A stretch of DNA of 64,000 nucleotides from Bursaphelenchus xylophilus. Lineage: Eukaryota > Nematoda > Chromadorea > Rhabditida > Aphelenchoididae. The DNA lies in the NCBI GenBank assembly GCA_904066235.2, contig CAJFCV020000005.1, positions 124,001 through 188,000 on the forward strand. The letters run 5' to 3'. Positions 56,831-64,000 of the stretch are shown here, piece after piece. Each line of letters starts with the position of its first letter. Positions within the stretch are counted from its first letter, which is position 1. Position numbers and translations under genes: made by a program. The notes under the pieces were generated by a model that was given only the letters and a program-made list of their open reading frames with translations, was not told the DNA's origin and did not search any database.

Positions 56831-56955
56831 CGAGCGCCATCTTTACTACTAACTGTCAGTTCACGGACTTTGATTTAAATTGCTGCATTTCCACTACGGT
56901 CGCTGCCGACTGCACATTCTAATTTTCCTTTTCGCATATCTATTTGTTGCCCGCT

Positions 56956-57632
56956 ATGAACAATTTGGACTCCGCAATGACTACTTTCTACAGGGCGTCG
57001 CTGCTTGTGCTTACTTGCATTTACACAGCCAGTGGATTGTCTTGCTACAGTAATGAAGAGGTCAGTATTTTACCTATAACTTTTAAATCACCTGAAGCTT
57101 TTTTAATTGTTTCTTTTGTGAGCGTTAAAAGCATTGTTGTCTGCGGGTTTTTATTAGACCAAAATTACAGGGAATGGTGACAACAATCGATTCTCCCGAA
57201 ATAAAGTTTTGTGCTGTGATACCAGAGCGGATAGACGACGACGGCAAAGTGGATAATGCGCACATGTTTGGCCTCACGAACGACGACATTGCGGTCACCG
57301 AGCAAACCAAGATTGACGCGCTGCTAAACGAGTCAAACGACGGCCACTCGGTTGTTGCGATTTGCATGCACGAGGTATGTTTAATTAATCTTCCTATCTT
57401 TCGGGACGACATATATAAAATTATTTGTTTCTTTTACTAATTTTGCGTTTTTCAGAAATACGACATGTACAAACTGGTGATAAACTCTGGTCAGGTGAAT
57501 CCCAAAATCGCCGCTCAAACCTTATTGGGACAACAAGGCTCGAACTACGTCGTAAGGTGTGTTTGCAACACCGACCTATGCAACAAAGGCGCAACAGTGG
57601 ACGACTTTTACCGCAGTCAACGATCCGTCTAA
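56956..57632 (+). CDS. Small secreted six-cysteine protein B (Ly-6/ET-module-like)
   Basis: Three exons: 56956-57060, 57171-57374 and 57456-57632. Both joins are phase 0 and give 161 aa. A second in-frame ATG at 56,977 gives a tighter signal peptide (MTTFYRASLLVLTCIYTASG) and may be the real start. The mature part starts SCYSNEEG and carries six cysteines in the same order as protein A, closing with RCVCNTDLCNKGATVDDFY. It has one intron more than A (after SNEE), while the intron before KYD is shared exactly in position and phase. The middle region is acidic and diverged. A polyadenylation signal lies at 57,941-57,946. Tandem duplication followed by divergence is clear; the biological role is unknown. 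Confidence 0.82.
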
Positions 57633-60600
57633 GTCGTTTCGCAGCCGGCGATTTTAGCCATGTGCAATGACCTGTCTTACAGATAGATTGTTTAGTGATG
57701 TAGTTAGTTTCTTGTTTGAACAAAATTGTTATTGGTTGATCCTTCCTGGTGATCTCAGAAAAAACTTGAACAGGATCTCTACCGTTTCCCCTTACACAAA
57801 ACATACCACGCAAATATATCCAACGATAGCCGTCTTTCTTGTTGAATTTTATACGTTGTTGAGTAATTTATTGTAGACGATTGTTGTAAAGACTCGGTTA
57901 CGGGTTGTTTGTTGCACGAGAAATTACACTGCTGTATTCTAATAAATTCATATTTATTAACACCTTGGACTTTTTTGAGGGCTGAAGTGTAGATTATATA
58001 AATTCTTTAAGCGTTGATTTCTCCCAGTGCTCGTCGCAAAAAATACTCCAGACTTTGCAAACGGTAAAATTATTTTACTATTTGCAATTTTGCCGGATTT
58101 GTTTTTGTGGCAGGAAAGAAAAAAACTTTTTTGACACTGAGTTTCTCAAGCCATAAAGTCACAATTCAAAAGTAGTTCTGATCATTTAAATGATACATAA
58201 AACTGGCGTGAAATGTTGTTTATAATAAAAAAAAGGTTTTTTTTGATTTGACTCCATTCCATTCACCAAACGGCTTTGTTTTATACATGACTGTTGGACG
58301 CGTTTCGTCAAAAATCACTGAATGTGAGTTGGATTAAAAGATGTAATCGTTTACGAGCCTATTTAGTATCTTTTGCGCCTCTTTTCGCAATGGTCCTACT
58401 TCAGGTTAGTAACTTGGTTCGAGAGTAAGTTTTTGTAATCTCCCAAATTTAACATTTTGTACATATATGTCGTTATTCCAACTTAACCTTTGTGCCCAAT
58501 TTTTATTTAAATTGTATTCCAAGTGTTGTAAAAATGTTCCAGTATACAGATATTAAATTCTGTGGAGTCAATTAATAAACTGCATAAGAAATAACGGTAA
58601 TAAAAAAGTCGCTTCTTCATTTTAAAAGAATTTTCCACTTTTATAATAACATATGAACATCTTTTTGCTATTATAATTTTCATGATGAGTGTAGTCAAAA
58701 TCGCTGACGTTATGGATTAAGCATTTGGGGGGTTGGTGATTTCTAAACCGCGGAAAGAGTAGGTGTATGAAGTAGAGTTTTTTTGCTGCATAAACGGCGT
58801 TAAATGGGCTTGTCATAAGAAGTAACAAATGCGATGAGAGACGAAGCGACTGCTCCACCAGCACATGGCTCAGAAGTAGCGTGAACTTCTAAGTACAGCT
58901 ATCACGTATTTAGCGGTTTGGGAGACGAAACTTCCGGGAAAAATGCTGGTCTTTTTTGACTATAATGGCGGGAAAAAATTATAGTGGAATCCTACATTTA
59001 TATGGAAAAATTTTTTTACTGGTTTTTGCGACAGAAGGCGAAAAAAAAACTTTTTTGAAATTTCGGATCCAAGCTGTAAAAAAGTGTCTGTAAGAATTGA
59101 TGCCAATTCTTATCAAAAAACGAGTTCGAATATCCGAGAAATTGGTGTTCTGTACACGCAAAAAAGGAAGAAATACCTTAGACCAGACACACTACATACA
59201 CAATTGCTTAAAATAGAAAAGAAAAAATAATAGGTTATTTCTAACCAAAAGCAATCTGCGGGAATGGAGAAACGTTTATTCATCCTGACTACTCACGAGA
59301 ATTCAACTTTCTTGATTGATTGGAATAAGAGACATGTTCAGAATGTTTGAAATTATCAAAACACCAAGACCTCACAGGTAGCTAAAAGGGCAACTCTGTT
59401 TTGTCGGTGAACTATATCTTTGACATTGCAGATCATATAAAAAAAACTTGAATTTATCCTCTTCAACTAACAAAAAAAGGGTTTAACGCTAAAATTTTGT
59501 TTATACGCACATACGCAAGAAAATTCGTTATAAAATTTAGCTCACATTTAGCATGGGCAGTCAAAATATTCAAAAACATTTAGCCGACGTTTTTTTAGTA
59601 GAAACGATAATCTCTTTGGTACGTTTGAAGCGTTTTATGCTTAAACTCGCAGAAAGGCGTTACCAAATAGAGGACAATAATCTAAATTTTTCCCAAGTTG
59701 GGTTAGAATCCACGTCCGCTGAAGTTTCACAACCCTCCATATCACCAACCGCAAGCAAAACAACATATCGGAACTTCTCTCAGTACCTCAAAATAGAAAC
59801 GGCTGTAAAAATGAGCCCACACTTATTTGGTTTTTTTTTGCAAAAGAGAATTGATAAATTTGTTGCGAATCAAATTGTCGCAACTCATCCGTCATCTTCA
59901 ATGTTCTCATATGATATGAAACAGACTTCTTGAAGGTAAGTCATAGCGCGAGTGCGCGGGAAGGAGAATCACGAAAGTTTACATTAATTGTGCGCAAACC
60001 TTGGACCCGCAAGAGTCACAGAAACGGGTTCCATATACTCTTTTTTGTAGTCACCTGGCCAAATGATTACAGCCGTAAATCTTATGCGCTTTTAGCAACT
60101 AGCCAAATCGCTGTGCAGCGTCCGTGTCATCTTTTGATTGTGCTTTGGACTCCCGCAAGTGCTCGCATCATTTTTTGTTAAACCTGTTTCCCTGTAACAC
60201 ACCGATGTGTAAAAAAACTTTGGTCCACAAAAAATCGAAAAAGAATTGCGTCGCCCATGTGACTGCACGGAAGTGAACAGTAATGGCAATTACCGTTAAT
60301 TTGCTGTAACAGTATCCGGCGGGATTGTAATTGGAGCCGTTCGAGAAAATGCACAAATTGCCTGAGGGGTTTTTCAAGATGATGGAAGCTTGAAACGTTG
60401 CAAAATACACTCTCAACATTTGTACTATACTACTCAGAAAACGGTTGAAAAAGTATAATGTTTTGAATATCCGATATATCGTACTTGAAAGATACATCGA
60501 AAGGTATAAGCGGGTAAAAAAAAAGAAATGATTATAATTTTTAATTTTCATTAAATACCCTAGTAAATTAAGGTATTTTCCCCTTGAAATTAAATACACG

Positions 60601-62449
60601 GTATGTCAGCCAGGTCGTGTTTTGATAATCACAGAAAAAGACGGAGTAAAATGTACAAAGATTGTATGTTTTGTATTCCTGGGAACTCTCTTGTGGGGCA
60701 GAAAACTTGCAGTCGTCGTGCTTCCCCCAGGCATTCCGTAAACGCCAATTTATCAATTTGGATTCACACTTCATGAAGAAAATGCCAACTTAGAGGATTT
60801 ACATTCGTCAACGAGTGACTTTTGGTTTTGAATAATTCCGTCAGTTTTTTGCTAATCCACCTTATTGTTAGCATTGCAGTATTATAAATTTGAAAGCCCT
60901 CAAGAACGATCAACACCGCCTATCAGACAAATTTTACCGCGCTGCGCAGTCCCGTCGGATTCAGACTATGATTTGTATGGCTGGCGCATCCCAAATTCTT
61001 TGCTGACCGTCAGGTTAGGCTTTAAGAAAGGGTACAGCTGCTAGGCGTAGTTAGGCTTAATGGATCGGTACAGCTACTGGACTTAAACTAACGGTAGAGC
61101 TACTTTTCAACCGTGTCTTTGCGGTCTGGGAAGCGGTTTCCGGAAAGTTGACATTTATTGAAAGGGAACGTTTTGCTCTAACTTTTATTGATGTATGCAA
61201 CGCTTCAGGTTTTTTATATAAACCCCAAATAAATCGCAAGCGAAAGCAGATTCAGCGAATACAATGCGCTACGTATGTACATCTGTGCAGAAAAATTTTT
61301 ACATAAAACAGCGCAAAACGAGCAAAGACCGTCCAATTTTTGTCGCGATTTTTGCATCTATTGCTTTTTCGCCCTTATCCAGACAATGACGGAGATCATG
61401 CTACAACAGGCATTTATCTTTGAAAGACATACAATGACGCACAGTCCAAACGACACCCGGATAAGTCCCATTGTGCATTTTACACAATTATCAAACAAAA
61501 AGGTTCACTTCCTTATAAGTCGCTGTTGCTATGATTAATCACAGGACCGTGCGAACTTTACAATGCGCCCCCATGTGACATTGAAACGTCAACTGGGAAC
61601 AGGTGAACGTCTACGCAAGAGGAAATCAATTTTGTAACTGTGCACGCAAAAAACGGCGCAGAATTGATAAGCAAGCCAAGGGTGAAAAAATAATTTATTA
61701 TACATTACGTCTTCTGGAACCTTTTAAAATTCGATTATTGTCTATTAGGTGCGCCATGAAGTCCACAGAATTTTTTCGGCGACGTCGCAGAACAGTGCAT
61801 ATCGCTAATGCAAGAACGGGAAGTCGCGAAGAAAGGGATGAACGCATGCGAAATTCTACGGACTTTACGGCGCGACTAGTGGAAGAATAAATGTCAGTCT
61901 GTCGTGAAAATAATGTGGATTTATCGCAGTAAAATTTCTGGCCTCCTCAAGGCTGCGCACCAAATCTCCAGCCGCGGCTAGCTGTCACAAATCGACGATG
62001 GGCAATTTCAAGCGACAAATGAAAAATATTTTCCCTACTGATTGATACTAAATATACTAGTAATTTTCAAAGACTACAGTACACTTTTAGCGACAAAACG
62101 CAACTGCCGATACGTATAATCGTTTACCTCACTTCCTTATTTCCAAACGACAAATTTTAATAGCCTAATCCTTGTCGTTTCGCCTGCTGTGTCCGCTGAA
62201 GCCGGCTCTCTACACCGGATCTTCTTTGCCCTCAACTCAGCGTGCAAGTTAAGTTCAAACAGCTAAACTGCGAATGCACGTAACACACTGGCGGAATGTG
62301 ACCCGCTTCCTCCCACTTTCATAATCAAAGCATTTGACCGATTTGCGCCCATCCGGCCTCAACATCCGAGTAAATAACCGATGACGCCAGCACGGCGTAC
62401 GGATTAGACTCACGTGCCGGTTTCGTGGAATCTTCAAAATTGCGGTTAA
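57633..62449. other. Right-hand gene-poor region, first part
   Basis: No gene supported. It contains an AATAAA at 57,941 for the preceding gene, fragments of the TTAA-flanked MITE at 61,030-61,150, a segment at 61,955-62,030 related to 44,690-44,775, and a basic open frame (61,603-61,890) with no known domain. Confidence 0.35.
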
Positions 62450-62665
62450 AGGGCCAGTACAGCTACTTTTGAACCGCGCTTTTGACGGCATGGGACACCG
62501 AATGTCAGAAGCAACTTTTTGTCTCCTGCCCTGAAAACAAAGTCCTTACGAAAAATGGTAAAATAACCACTGGTACACTTGTAGAATGTCACCATAATTT
62601 ATTCTTGTTGTTATTGGTGCAATAGTAATTGTCTGGGCGTTTCGTTTCCCTAGCCGTAAACATGC
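62450..62665. mobile_element. Truncated copy of the TTAA-flanked MITE
   Basis: It starts TTAA-AGGGCCAGTACAGCTAC and keeps the internal TTGTTGTTATTGGTGCAAT and GGGCGTTTCGT parts of the 48.1-kb copy, but lacks the far end. It is more diverged than 48,099-48,340. Confidence 0.55.
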
Positions 62666-64000
62666 GAAATACGCACCGAACACATGAGATGGTTACCCAA
62701 AAAAAGGTTGCAGAAAGTGCGTGGGAAGGCTTGGATGGTTAACGCCCGCTCGGCGCAGACCTGGCGAAGAATTGCAATATGCCCACTTTTTCTAATTTTA
62801 GCTATCACTAACGTTAGTTTTCTTTACCCTTAGCTATTGTAACATATATAAAAGACCTAAATGGCGGTAAAGCAATCTTATTTCCCTTACTAACTTATTG
62901 TTAGCCTCTCCCATGCATACAATGACGAACCGATTGCGATCCATAGTATCGTTGACCCGATACTATGGAAATTTTAATATTTCTTGTGAATTGAAGAGAA
63001 AAACGGGGGAAAGCATTCAAAAAATATTTTTCTCGCATGTTGCAAAACTCAATCGGTAAAACGATAAATTTTTACACACTTGTAGATTTCGCAGTGCGAT
63101 ATCCTTCGTACGCCGCCTATTTTTATGCCGTGCTAGCTCACATCGCGATGGCGTTCGCGCGACCGAAGACATGTTAAGATTTTCTGGCCTGACTACTTGG
63201 ATATGCATGTAGTCGTGATTATATTATGCAAGATTACGTTGGAAGGTAATATAATATAATGCATCTAATCCAAGCTTTACGTAAACACTCCTGCCGACGA
63301 TGACATAGAGAAACGGTAGGAAAATCCTTCGTGATGACTAATCAGGGATAGTCATCACCTTATTGGTGGAATATTTCGTTGAAGAAACCCTCAACACTGG
63401 GCTCCATTCAATTTCTGCAAAATATTATTTAGAAATTGAAATTAGATGGGTTTGAAAACTGTCGGTAGCATCTTGAAGTGTACGAAACGGCATGATTGAG
63501 AGTCAAAAACACCTTACCTTGGCAACGTATTCTGCAACATAAATACATATGTATATATGTCTGCAACATAAATACATATGTATATATGTTGCAGTACATA
63601 TACAATGTTGCAAAACCGCTTTACACTTACCGTTTCCAATACCTCTCTAGTATCAGTTCTAGAGTATTAATTTCGCGTCAAATACCAAAATAAATACCAA
63701 AGAGATTACTTTTACTTCAGATTAAACATCTTTCAACAATTACGCAACCCCCGGATTTGCGGGGCTTTCTCAAAAAAAGCATGACCAATATTATTAAATA
63801 TGCCTTTTGTGGAATTTATTAGGGATTTACCAGCACGCTGAGTCATCAACGCAGACTCAGAAAAGGTGTGGAATGTCTAACTAAATTGTCTGGAGGACAA
63901 CATAGGGCAAGGTAATTCGATTTTGTTTATCTTATATATTGGTAATTAGTTTTGGCAATTCTTGCAATTCAGTCTAGGATAATAGCTCTAATTGGAAATT
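62666..64000. other. Right-hand gene-poor region, second part
   Basis: No gene was seen. Two perfect hairpins lie at 62,941-62,968 (11-bp stem) and 63,331-63,358 (9-bp stem), and a 29-bp unit is duplicated at 63,531-63,588. Confidence 0.4.
63531..63588. repeat. Two perfect tandem copies of a 29-bp unit
   Basis: The unit starting TCTGCAACATAAATACATAT is repeated exactly at 63,531-63,559 and 63,560-63,588. It is AT-rich and partly palindromic (ACATATGTATATATGT). Confidence 0.9.

Noticed and set aside
1..64000. CRISPR arrays, bacterial operons, ribosome-binding sites, phage genes
   Set aside because: There are no regularly spaced repeats, and spliced eukaryotic genes occur throughout, so prokaryotic features do not apply.

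Overview
The window looks like nuclear DNA from a nematode. The genes are spliced, most introns are 33-250 nt with TTTTCAG-type acceptors, and there are no operons of bacterial type. The gene families also fit: a full-length FBXO11/DRE-1, a small lbp-type fatty-acid-binding protein, a nematode-style Cys-loop channel subunit, a secreted single-LysM protein and six-cysteine Ly-6/ET-like secreted proteins. The species cannot be named from the sequence. All gene models were made by eye and every exon join was checked for reading phase.

Gene-rich left part (1-23.6 kb): the 3' end of an unrecognised cysteine-rich gene (+); a secreted LysM protein (-); a fatty-acid-binding protein (-); FBXO11 (-, 5 exons, 889 aa); NOP53 (+, 6 exons) converging on a Cys-loop ligand-gated channel subunit (-, 9 exons); a GT31 beta-1,3-glycosyltransferase (+, 6 exons); a von Willebrand A-domain relic (-); and a membrane-anchored phospholipase A2-like protein (+, 5 exons) whose last intron carries a tRNA-Thr(AGU) gene.

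Middle (about 23.6-53.8 kb): a gene-poor, AT-rich region full of DNA transposons. 25.6-37.8 kb is a nested cluster: two mariner-sized elements, two copies of a nearly palindromic Tc1/mariner-like foldback element with a Tc3-like transposase fragment in its centre, two MITE-like elements with CAAGG tips and 3-bp TNA target duplications, a TA-flanked MITE, further long inverted repeats, and a two-copy unclassified repeat. Two insertions can be dated relative to their hosts because an uninterrupted paralogous 'empty site' lies in the same window.

Right part (53.8-64 kb): two related small secreted six-cysteine genes on the + strand (54,042-54,564 and 56,956-57,632), then mostly non-coding DNA with MITE remnants. 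The promoter/5'UTR of the second gene exists as a roughly 97% identical inverted copy about 4.4 kb upstream, next to a sequence resembling the end of the foldback transposon.

The genes are unrelated housekeeping, signalling and secreted functions, and I see no pathway linking them. The most distinctive material is the transposon architecture and the promoter-only duplication.
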